DNA of 5,288 nucleotides, from contig JACQEW010000374.1 in the NCBI GenBank assembly GCA_016200365.1, positions 1 through 5,288 on the forward strand. Direction: 5' to 3'. Below are positions 1-5,185 of this stretch, piece by piece. A program made the translations under genes and the position numbers. Each line of letters opens with the position of its first letter. The first letter of the stretch is position 1. This stretch comes from Nitrospinota bacterium (GTDB lineage Bacteria > Nitrospinota > Nitrospinia > UBA9942). The notes below the pieces were generated by a model, which saw only the letters and a list, made by a program, of their open reading frames with translations, had not been told where the DNA came from and searched no databases.

Positions 1-1
1 G

Positions 2-628
2 ATTGTTGATATGATACTCCAGAACCCTGATGAGAAATGGCTAAAGGGTAAAAAGTTAAATGTTACTGTCATGTTTGCTGATATAAGGGGATTTACAGCA
101 TTCTCGGAGAAAAAGGAGCCTGAGGAGGTTGTAAATGTTTTGAACGAGTATTTCAGCATGGCAACGGAGGTTATACAGCGGCACGGAGGACATATAGATA
201 AATTTGCAGGGGACGAGATAATGGTAGTGTTTGGGGCACCTATATCATATGAAGACCATTCTGTTAGGGCAGTAAAGGCTGCAGTATCCCTTCAGAATGA
301 ATTAAGGGATTTTAACATGAAGAAGGCAGGTGAAGGGAGAGAGGCGATAAGAATAGGCACAGGAATAAATTCAGGTGATGTTGTTGCAGGAAATCTCGGC
401 TCAAGTAAAAAGATGGAATATACTGTCATAGGGGATAATGTAAACCTTGCGTCCCGCTTGACAAGAGAGGCAAAGGCAGATGATATAATTATAAGCGATT
501 CAGTTTATGAAAAAGTGGCTGATATTGCCAATGTTGATAAGCTTGAACCAGTTATGGTAAAAGGGAAGAGTAAGCCTATTCAGATATACAGGGTAAAGGA
601 AATAAAAGAAGTAGGCGGTAAGCAGTAG
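2..628 (+). CDS. Class III adenylate cyclase catalytic domain (5' end cut by the window)
   Basis: The protein makes cAMP from ATP through a class III nucleotidyl cyclase domain. The frame is open to the left edge (Ile-Val-Asp precede the first Met at 11). That stretch resembles the linker usually found just before cyclase domains, so the real start and any sensor domain (CHASE2, GAF or HAMP are common) probably lie outside the window. Counting from the Met at 11, the metal-binding aspartates are D24 (FADIRGFT) and D68 (FAGDE). The adenine-selecting pair is K64 and T138 (YTVIGD). The transition-state residues are N145 and R149 (NLASR). All key residues of a class IIIb-type adenylate cyclase are present, so it should be active. 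The last codons and the TAG stop lie inside a heptamer repeat array. The next gene begins 74 bp downstream on the same strand. The input signal cannot be read from here. Confidence 0.93.
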   Translation: MVDMILQNPDEKWLKGKKLNVTVMFADIRGFTAFSEKKEPEEVVNVLNEYFSMATEVIQRHGGHIDKFAGDEIMVVFGAPISYEDHSVRAVKAAVSLQNELRDFNMKKAGEGREAIRIGTGINSGDVVAGNLGSSKKMEYTVIGDNVNLASRLTREAKADDIIISDSVYEKVADIANVDKLEPVMVKGKSKPIQIYRVKEIKEVGGKQ

Positions 629-680
629 GCAGTAGGCAGTTTTTTTACTGCTTACTTCTTACTGCATACTGCATACTTTC
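611..680. repeat. Heptamer array folded as an inverted repeat (word GTAGGCA / ACTGCAT)
   Basis: The left arm is a run of 7-mers from 611 (GTAGGCG, GTAAGCA, then GTAGGCA twice). It is followed by a T-rich loop at 641-646. The right arm from 647 is again in 7-mers (ACTGCTT, ACTTCTT, then ACTGCAT twice). Bases 615-640 can pair with 647-672, with only about two true mismatches; the other differences become G-U pairs in the plus-strand RNA. The array overlaps the last six codons and stop of the cyclase gene. The hairpin is followed by a partly T-rich stretch, so it might act as a terminator or RNA-stabilising structure, but it lacks a clean U tract. The repeat structure is direct observation; its role is inference. 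Confidence 0.85.
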
Positions 681-702
681 TTTATACGGGAGGATATTTA
701 TT

Positions 703-1218
703 ATGGAAAAAGATCGTATTGTTTTGCTTACAGGCTGGCTGAGAAAGCTGTCAGATGTTGTTCACATCGTCATCGCTTTATCCCTTATTATTTCTGCTGT
801 TTTCTTTCTGGTCAGCGCATTTACTAACCTGAAGTCAATTAACAGCAATTCAATATCTCATTTGATAAACGAGATATTGTTCGTATTAATAATAATGGAG
901 ATATTTGTTACCGTTATTACATATCTCCGCGAACACAGGATCACATTTCAGCCGTTTCTTGTGGTAGGCATTATTGCATCCGTAAGAAAGATACTTACCA
1001 TAGAGGCGCACCTGTCTGTAGCCGAGGATGTCGGGAGGGAGGTGTTTTTCAGGAGCATGATTGACCTGGGGGTAAACACAGGGATCGTTTTTATTCTTGT
1101 GCTGTCATTTTACCTTCTTGCAAAGTCGCAGGGTCCGTCCGAATGTGCCGGCTGCCTCGGAATAGAAAAGGCAACAAAAAAATTTGAAGAGTTGTTAAAC
1201 GAAAAAAAGGGACAGTAA
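703..1218 (+). CDS. PsiE-family (phosphate-starvation-inducible E-like) membrane protein
   Basis: This is a 171-residue inner-membrane protein with four predicted hydrophobic segments, at about residues 20-41, 54-75, 82-98 and 118-140. The middle of the protein follows the PsiE pattern: an acidic residue in helix 2 (MEIFVTVITYL), then a charged turn, then a helix containing a PFLVVGI..SVRKIL-type motif. E. coli PsiE is induced by phosphate starvation and its molecular function is unknown, so none is assigned here. The C-terminal cytoplasmic tail is longer than in E. coli PsiE and contains a Cys-x-x-Cys pair (C148, C151) before a lysine-rich end. The start at 703 is supported by GGGAGG at 688-693 with 9 nt spacing. 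It could be cotranscribed with the cyclase, but a strong hairpin array lies between them and no pho box is recognised. Confidence 0.8.
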   Translation: MEKDRIVLLTGWLRKLSDVVHIVIALSLIISAVFFLVSAFTNLKSINSNSISHLINEILFVLIIMEIFVTVITYLREHRITFQPFLVVGIIASVRKILTIEAHLSVAEDVGREVFFRSMIDLGVNTGIVFILVLSFYLLAKSQGPSECAGCLGIEKATKKFEELLNEKKGQ

Positions 1219-1222
1219 CTTC

Positions 1223-1251
1223 TTGATTTTAATTATGAGAGATAGTAATAT
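1223..1251 (+). promoter_or_regulatory. Candidate sigma70-type promoter for the P-II gene
   Basis: A TTGATT element (1223-1228) and TAATAT (1246-1251) are separated by 17 nt, each matching four of six consensus bases. They lie just after the PsiE-family stop codon. Transcription would begin near 1258, immediately before the large palindrome, giving a leader of about 100 nt with two hairpins. I see no sigma54 (-24/-12) element in this gap, although such promoters are common for P-II genes elsewhere. This is weak motif evidence only. Confidence 0.3.
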
Positions 1252-1260
1252 AGCATCATT

Positions 1261-1313
1261 CAAACTCCCCCCATCCCCCTCTTTAGTAAAGAGGGGGAGC
1301 GAGGGGGAGTTTG
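1261..1313. repeat. Long GC-rich palindrome (CAAACTCCCC... / ...GGGGAGTTTG)
   Basis: Bases 1261-1284 are almost perfectly complementary to 1288-1313, with a 3-nt loop (AGT) and a small bulge in the middle of the stem. The ends read CAAACTC and GAGTTTG, and the inner part reads CCCCCTCTTT / AAAGAGGGGG. The arms are C-runs opposed to G-runs, unlike the heptamer arrays elsewhere in the window. No U tract follows on either strand, so it is not a textbook intrinsic terminator. It looks like a dispersed palindromic repeat (MITE- or REP-like), which only a genome-wide search could confirm. Confidence 0.75.
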
Positions 1314-1318
1314 AGGCA

Positions 1319-1692
<374 letters not shown>

Positions 1693-1694
<2 letters not shown>

Positions 1695-1735
1695 TTCCTA
1701 AATTGGAAATTGGGAATTAGTAATTAGAAATTTTA
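1693..1735. repeat. Heptamer array between convergent genes (AATTGGA/AATTAGT words)
   Basis: Five consecutive 7-mers run from 1701 to 1735: AATTGGA, AATTGGG, AATTAGT, AATTAGA, AATTTTA. A related AATTCCT lies at 1693-1699, one base out of phase. AATTCC (1693-1698) can pair with GGAATT (1713-1718), but there is no full second arm as in the other arrays. The array fills nearly the whole space between the P-II stop and the TPR gene stop. It may contribute to termination in either direction, but no strong terminator is visible. Confidence 0.65.
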
Positions 1736-1737
1736 AC

Positions 1738-2703
1738 CTATTTAAGCTGCTCTAACGATTTCAAGAGGTTTTTTGCCTTCTCTATATATTCCCTCGCCTT
1801 TTTATGCTCGGGCTCGATTTCAAGCGCCATATTCCACTGTTCTATTGCCTGATTCAGCTTCTGCTCTCTGAAAAGCTTCAGCCCGTTTTTGTAATAGTCT
1901 TCCCCCATCTTTTTTAGTTCTGCCCTTACCTTTTTCAAATACTCCCCTGCCTTCTCAAAATTCGGCTGAAGATTCGAGAACATGCGCAGCGATTCTTTAT
2001 ATTCTCCTTTTTCAAAAAGGGCAATTCCCTGTTTATAATATGAAAAGTTGAGATGTTTTGTTATCTCGGGATTTTTGGGATACTTCTCCTTTGCCTTTAA
2101 AAATTCCTGAATAGCGCCTGCATAATCTCCGTCTTCATATAAAGACAGGGCGACGCTCAAATAGTCTTCTACCCCTGTATCCGCCTCGCCTGACGGTGCA
2201 AGCAACCTTGATTTTGCAACAAGCAGGTGATTTTCTTTAAGCTCGTCTATTGCCGGCTGATAATCGGGTTTTATACGGAGGGCAGTTAGAAATTCGATCC
2301 GTGCCTTTGACGGATCGGTCTTTTTTAAAGAAAGCCCTTTCTGAAAATGCCTCTCCGTCTCTTTATCTGCCATATCGGAGAGCCTCCTTAATCCCTCCTT
2401 TGCCTCATTGTTTGACGGGTCAATCGTGAGGGCTATTTTAAATTCCTCTGCTGCCCCTGAAATATTACCCTGCTGTTCAAGACTCGATGCCCTTTTAATA
2501 TGTTCTTCCAAAAATGGTTTAAAGGGGTTTATTATAACGGGAGGGGGTTTGGATACTGCCGGCTCTATAGCAGGAGGGGTCCTTGCAGGAGGAGGGACAC
2601 AGGCAAAAAACAGAAGACAGAAGACAGAATACAGAAGACAGAATAAAACCTCTGACTTCTGACTTCTGTATTCTGACTTCTGACTTCTGTATTCTGAGGT
2701 CAT
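1738..2703 (-). CDS. TPR-repeat lipoprotein
   Basis: A 321-residue predicted lipoprotein made mainly of tetratricopeptide repeats, which serve as protein-protein scaffolds, often in envelope assembly. A charged n-region (residues 2-18, rich in S, E, Y, R, Q, K) is followed by a hydrophobic stretch (19-34) ending in FFAC, with C35 the likely lipidated cysteine. This lipobox is imperfect because Phe sits at -2 and -3. A proline-rich linker follows (36-63). TPR-like helix pairs then lie at about 66-100, 117-150, 181-212, 221-252 and 267-300, the last the clearest (NGLKLF...QAIEQWNMALEIEPEH). The start is well supported: AGGAAAG at 2717-2711 lies 7 nt upstream, and the ATG overlaps the deacetylase TGA as ATGA, implying coupled translation. 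Almost the entire signal peptide is encoded by a heptamer inverted repeat. Its partner is unknown; pairing with the upstream deacetylase is an inference from context. Confidence 0.85.
   Translation of the reverse strand: MTSEYRSQKSEYRSQKSEVLFCLLYSVFCLLFFACVPPPARTPPAIEPAVSKPPPVIINPFKPFLEEHIKRASSLEQQGNISGAAEEFKIALTIDPSNNEAKEGLRRLSDMADKETERHFQKGLSLKKTDPSKARIEFLTALRIKPDYQPAIDELKENHLLVAKSRLLAPSGEADTGVEDYLSVALSLYEDGDYAGAIQEFLKAKEKYPKNPEITKHLNFSYYKQGIALFEKGEYKESLRMFSNLQPNFEKAGEYLKKVRAELKKMGEDYYKNGLKLFREQKLNQAIEQWNMALEIEPEHKKAREYIEKAKNLLKSLEQLK
2610..2699. repeat. Heptamer inverted-repeat array (ACAGAAG / TCTGACT) inside the TPR lipoprotein gene
   Basis: The left arm at 2610-2644 is five 7-mers (ACAGAAG or ACAGAAT). 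After a 6-nt spacer, the right arm at 2651-2699 is seven 7-mers (TCTGACT, TCTGTAT, final TCTGAGG). Every CAGA of the left arm can pair with a TCTG of the right arm in register, with a few mismatches in the three bases between them. On the coding (minus) strand the array specifies residues 2 to about 32 of the TPR lipoprotein. The protein therefore shows a 7-residue period (YRSQKSE twice, then Cys at 22 and 29). Confidence 0.9.
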
Positions 2704-3818
2704 AGCTGTTCTTTCCTAAATGTCTCTAATAGTTTTATGAAATCCTCGATCTTTTCGCTGTTAAAGACCATAGAGCGGTTCAGGGAAAAGTTATTATAAA
2801 AAAAAGGGTTGCCGCCTTTGATTACAGTAAAAGCCCCTGCATACTGGTATCTCTTTAAAGTATCAATCACTGCATCATTAAAAGTGCCGAAAGGGTAAGC
2901 CATAAACACTGGCTTTATTCCGAGTTTCTGTTCAATGATTTTCTGGGACTCACCTATCTCTTTTTCCAGTCTCTGTATATAGGCGGCTTCAGGCTCGTTT
3001 TCCTTCATCTTAGTCAGGTCAGGATGCGACCTGGAGTGGGATTGAACTTCAATAACCCCTTCATCCATCATCTCCTTTACATCATCCCATGAAAGGGTTA
3101 TCTTGCCTGGTTTTATTAAATCTGTGTATATAAAAAGTGTAGCCTTAAAACCGTATTTTTTTAAAATGGGGGCAGCGGCGGTCTTTGCACTCTTCCAGCC
3201 GTCATCGATGGTTATTACAACAGAATTTTGGGGCGGGCGTCTTTTGTAATTTATGAAATCATGGAGTTCTTTGAGGGTTATAACATTGTACCCATTCTCC
3301 TTCAGATATACCATCTGCTTATCGAACATATCTTCACTCACAATCATCTTATCTTTGCTTTTGCCCTTGCTGAACTGGTGATAACAGAGGATAGGGACAG
3401 TCTGATAACCGTCGGCATAGAGCCCGGCAGGGTTTGCTGGTTTAAGAGGAATTACCACCTCTTTGTCAGCCGTAATTGCCCTATCTTGATTAAATTCAGC
3501 TATAATATAGAAAAAGCTCTTATCACCATAATACTTTTCGGCAAGCGATTCGTAGGTATCGGAAGGACTTGCAATAATCACCGCGTATTCTTCAGATTTT
3601 CTCTCCCTGTCTTTTAATACTATTACTTCAGGCTCCGGCAGTTTTTTCTCTTCAACTTTTTGGGTGGAGATAGGTTTTTTTTCCGGCGGCGGCGTAACTC
3701 CTGCACAACCGGTCAGATAGAAGCAAGAAACAAGAAGCAAGAAGCAAGAAGCAAGATGCAAGATGCAAGATGTAAGATTTTTTCTGGCTTCTGGCTTCTT
3801 GCCTCTTGCCTCTTGCAT
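2700..3818 (-). CDS. LysM-like / polysaccharide deacetylase (CE4) lipoprotein
   Basis: A predicted envelope lipoprotein that would remove N-acetyl groups from an amino-sugar polymer (peptidoglycan or exopolysaccharide; substrate not determinable). Counted from the ATG at 3818 (372 residues), the signal peptide ends in a good lipobox LTGC with C38. A proline/lysine-rich linker follows, then a LysM-like segment at about 78-125 (SDTYESLAEKYYGDKSFF...IPLK). The NodB/CE4 domain spans about 140-370: PILCYHQF at 142-149, TIDDG at 203-207 (catalytic base and metal aspartates D205, D206), HSRSH at 261-265 (metal histidines) and AYPFG at 307-311. The active site appears intact. The start is uncertain. 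An AAAGGAG lies at 3844-3838, but the in-frame ATG at 3818 is 19 nt away, the nearer ATG at 3825 is out of frame, and an in-frame ATG at 3860 inside def lacks a clear binding site. The stop overlaps the TPR gene start. Confidence 0.87.
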   Translation of the reverse strand: MQEARGKKPEARKNLTSCILHLASCFLLLVSCFYLTGCAGVTPPPEKKPISTQKVEEKKLPEPEVIVLKDRERKSEEYAVIIASPSDTYESLAEKYYGDKSFFYIIAEFNQDRAITADKEVVIPLKPANPAGLYADGYQTVPILCYHQFSKGKSKDKMIVSEDMFDKQMVYLKENGYNVITLKELHDFINYKRRPPQNSVVITIDDGWKSAKTAAAPILKKYGFKATLFIYTDLIKPGKITLSWDDVKEMMDEGVIEVQSHSRSHPDLTKMKENEPEAAYIQRLEKEIGESQKIIEQKLGIKPVFMAYPFGTFNDAVIDTLKRYQYAGAFTVIKGGNPFFYNNFSLNRSMVFNSEKIEDFIKLLETFRKEQL

Positions 3819-3832
3819 CCTGCATCTTGTTT
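3721..3832. repeat. Sixteen consecutive heptamers forming an inverted repeat (AAGCAAG / CTTGCCT) at the deacetylase gene start
   Basis: Sixteen 7-mers follow one another without a phase break. First come eight purine-rich units (AAGCAAG, one AAACAAG, ATGCAAG, ATGTAAG; 3721-3776). One ATTTTTT forms the turn (3777-3783). Seven pyrimidine-rich units follow (CTGGCTT, CTTGCCT, CTTGCAT, CCTGCAT, CTTGTTT; 3784-3832). The two halves are complementary with about one to three mismatches per unit. On the coding (minus) strand it supplies residues 1-33 of the deacetylase: a charged segment, then a hydrophobic segment with Ser-Cys at 17/18, 24/25 and 31/32. It begins right after the def stop codon. Confidence 0.92.
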
Positions 3833-3834
3833 TT

Positions 3835-4368
3835 TCACTCCTTTGCCCAGTATCTCTCATACTCTTTGAGGAAGGATAGGTTTTTCAAGTCTTTCATCCT
3901 GTCCAGAAAAACAATTCCATTCAAATGGTCTATTTCATGCTGGAGGGCTATGGCAAAGAAACCACTGGCATCAATCGAAACCTTCTTGCCCTTTCTATTT
4001 AAAGTATCAACTTTTACTGAAGTCGAGCGGGGAACCACACCCCTGAAATCACCCACACTAAGACATCCCTCCCAGCCGTCTGCCTTCTCCTCTGAATAGT
4101 ATGAGATAACAGGGTTTATTAAAATTGTAAGGGGTATATTTGGTGCCTCAGAATATCTTATACTGCCGGCAGACTCGATAACCACAATCTGTTTTGACTC
4201 ATGAACCTGCGGTGCAGCCAGCCCCACCCCCTCGTATTCCCTCATGGTTTCAACCATATCGTCAATCAATTTCTGCACATAGAGGCTGTTTATTTCTTCC
4301 GCTGTTAAAGTCGCAGCCGTCTGCCTTAAAACAGGATTGCCAAGTCTGGCTACTTTAAGTATTGACAT
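3835..4368 (-). CDS. def: Peptide deformylase
   Basis: This cytosolic metalloenzyme removes the formyl group from the N-terminal methionine of new proteins. The complete 177-residue protein has all three family motifs. Motif 1 is GVGLAAPQ at 47-54. Motif 2 is EGCLS at 100-104, with the metal ligand C102. Motif 3 is QHEIDHLNG at 143-151, with metal ligands H144 and H148 and catalytic E145. I chose the ATG at 4368 because SILKVARLGNPVLR is the usual deformylase beginning and AGAAGG lies at 4378-4373, 4 nt upstream. The frame stays open to an ATG at 4524, but the added residues do not look like deformylase. The last codons (Ala-Lys-Glu-stop) contain the AAAGGAG that probably serves the downstream deacetylase gene. 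The usual partner fmt is not next to it here. Confidence 0.97.
   Translation of the reverse strand: MSILKVARLGNPVLRQTAATLTAEEINSLYVQKLIDDMVETMREYEGVGLAAPQVHESKQIVVIESAGSIRYSEAPNIPLTILINPVISYYSEEKADGWEGCLSVGDFRGVVPRSTSVKVDTLNRKGKKVSIDASGFFAIALQHEIDHLNGIVFLDRMKDLKNLSFLKEYERYWAKE
3838..3844 (-). promoter_or_regulatory. Shine-Dalgarno AAAGGAG inside the def 3' end
   Basis: On the minus strand AAAGGAG immediately precedes, and overlaps, the def TGA. It is the only strong ribosome binding site near the deacetylase start. The first ATG after it, at 3825, is 12 nt downstream but out of frame with the lipobox. The in-frame ATG at 3818 is one heptamer further on. This mismatch bears directly on whether the gene is currently in frame from its best start. 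Confidence 0.55.
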
Positions 4369-4559
4369 ATTACCTTCTAAGTGTGCATAATAACAAACAG
4401 CATGCAGCCTAAGATTGCCGATATTATAGTATATAATTCCGAAAAATCCTATCATAAAATATAATGTTTTCCCATAGCCACTTAGGATAGCATCCTTTCT
4501 GCTTTCCCAAGTGTTGCACTTCATTGTTGAACTGGCGAATCGTTCAACTTAGGTTAAAG
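4369..4559. other. 191-bp gap between DJ-1-family gene and def, with an inverted repeat and possible IS remnant
   Basis: No gene is supported here. GTTGAAC at 4526-4532 and GTTCAAC at 4542-4548 form a perfect 7-bp stem with a 9-nt loop, just after the DJ-1-family stop codon on the minus strand. No U tract follows, so it is not a clear terminator. Next to it, 4510-4527 on the plus strand could be read as Ser-Val-Ala-Leu-His-Cys-stop. That recalls the C-terminal end of IS30-family transposases, and the reverse (AAGTGCAACACTT) recalls their inverted ends. This is memory-based and weak. The def leader takes up the rest. Confidence 0.3.
4423..4428 (-). promoter_or_regulatory. Possible -10 element upstream of def
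   Basis: A perfect TATAAT reads on the minus strand at 4428-4423, within an AT-rich stretch, about 55 nt before the def ATG. The expected -35 position (TAGGAT, 17 nt away) is poor and there is no extended -10 TG, so this could be chance in AT-rich DNA. If real, it would let def and the two lipoprotein genes be expressed independently of the DJ-1-family gene. Confidence 0.25.
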
Positions 4560-5108
4560 TTAAATCCTTGCCAGCACTCCTTTATTCACTTCTACAGCCT
4601 TATTTTTTCCTAACAATAATTCCACCAACTTGAAAGCGAATTCTATGGCAGTGCCGGGCGACTGACTTGTAACAATATTGCCGTCAACCACAACCCTCTC
4701 GTCTGAAACTTTTTCTTTTTTCAGGGTATCCATGACGCCTGGATGGCTTGTAACAGACTTACCTTCTGTTATTCCAATTGCCGAAAGGACTGTCGGCGCA
4801 GCACAGATGGCTGTGATGAATCTCCCTTTTTTGTATAACCTTTCTACTATTTCTTTTATTCGGGGGTCTTTTTTAAGGTTTTCCGTGCCAACTGCACCAC
4901 CCGGCAGAACTATCATATCAAAATCCTGATCCTTTACAGAATCAAGCGATACATCTGTAAGAACCTTAATCTTATTTCTCCCCTCTACAGGGTCGTCTGC
5001 TGTTCCTGCCATTACAACCTCTATCCCCGCCCTCCTCATAATATCCACAACTGCAATCGCTTCTATCTCTTCAAATCCCGGTGCTATCGGTATTAAAACT
5101 TTTTTCAT
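4560..5108 (-). CDS. DJ-1/PfpI (YajL/ThiJ-like) family protein
   Basis: A complete 182-residue cytosolic protein of the DJ-1 subfamily. Members have been linked to oxidative stress protection, chaperone activity and glyoxal detoxification, and the exact role is debated. The order of motifs matches human DJ-1 closely: E16 in GFEEIEA (equivalent to DJ-1 E18), the VDIMRRAGI helix, VLPGG at 67-71, the nucleophilic elbow AICAAP with C102 (equivalent to C106), and TSHPG with H122. The C-terminal PGTAIEFAFKLVE helix is typical. The start at 5108 is supported by AGGAGGT at 5119-5113, 4 nt upstream. It is probably the first gene of the leftward group, but a 191-bp gap separates it from def, so cotranscription is uncertain. 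No -35/-10 pair for this strand was convincing. Confidence 0.93.
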   Translation of the reverse strand: MKKVLIPIAPGFEEIEAIAVVDIMRRAGIEVVMAGTADDPVEGRNKIKVLTDVSLDSVKDQDFDMIVLPGGAVGTENLKKDPRIKEIVERLYKKGRFITAICAAPTVLSAIGITEGKSVTSHPGVMDTLKKEKVSDERVVVDGNIVTSQSPGTAIEFAFKLVELLLGKNKAVEVNKGVLARI

Positions 5109-5157
5109 GGTTACCTCCTATTCCTTTTTCTGTTAATTCTCTCAAAGATAATATTTC

Positions 5158-5185
5158 TTGACAAGTTTTTTTTATCTACTACAAT
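5158..5185 (+). promoter_or_regulatory. Strong candidate sigma70 promoter reading rightward out of the window
   Basis: A perfect TTGACA (5158-5163) is separated by 16 nt from TACAAT (5180-5185), one mismatch from the consensus -10. The spacer contains a run of eight Ts. It points away from the DJ-1-family gene, so a divergent gene or RNA probably lies beyond the right edge. The minus-strand promoter for the DJ-1-family gene probably overlaps this region, so the two could share control, but this cannot be resolved from the sequence. Confidence 0.5.

Noticed and set aside
660..688. Promoter just upstream of the PsiE-like gene
   Set aside because: TATACG at 683 has no matching -35; the would-be element lies in the heptamer arm and does not resemble TTGACA.
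1261..1313. Intrinsic terminator of the PsiE-like gene
   Set aside because: The stem is strong, but no T-run follows on the plus or minus strand.
3228..3617. Plus-strand open frame opposite the deacetylase domain
   Set aside because: It lies antisense to intact CE4 motifs and has no recognisable domain or binding site.
3721..3832. CRISPR array
   Set aside because: Units are 7 nt with no spacers, and the second half is the complement of the first; there are no cas genes.
3660..4099. Plus-strand open frames with charged-then-hydrophobic sequence opposite the deacetylase start and def
   Set aside because: They are the reverse reading of the inverted heptamer array and of def. There is no ribosome binding site or family match. 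They only illustrate the strand symmetry of the array.
4369..4524. Upstream in-frame extension of def to an ATG at 4524
   Set aside because: Deformylases begin near the MSILKV-type start at 4368, which also has its own AGAAGG. The extra 52 codons are AT-rich, hydrophobic and unlike the family.
4678..4929. Plus-strand open frame inside the DJ-1-family gene
   Set aside because: It is an antisense shadow of a gene with all motifs intact.
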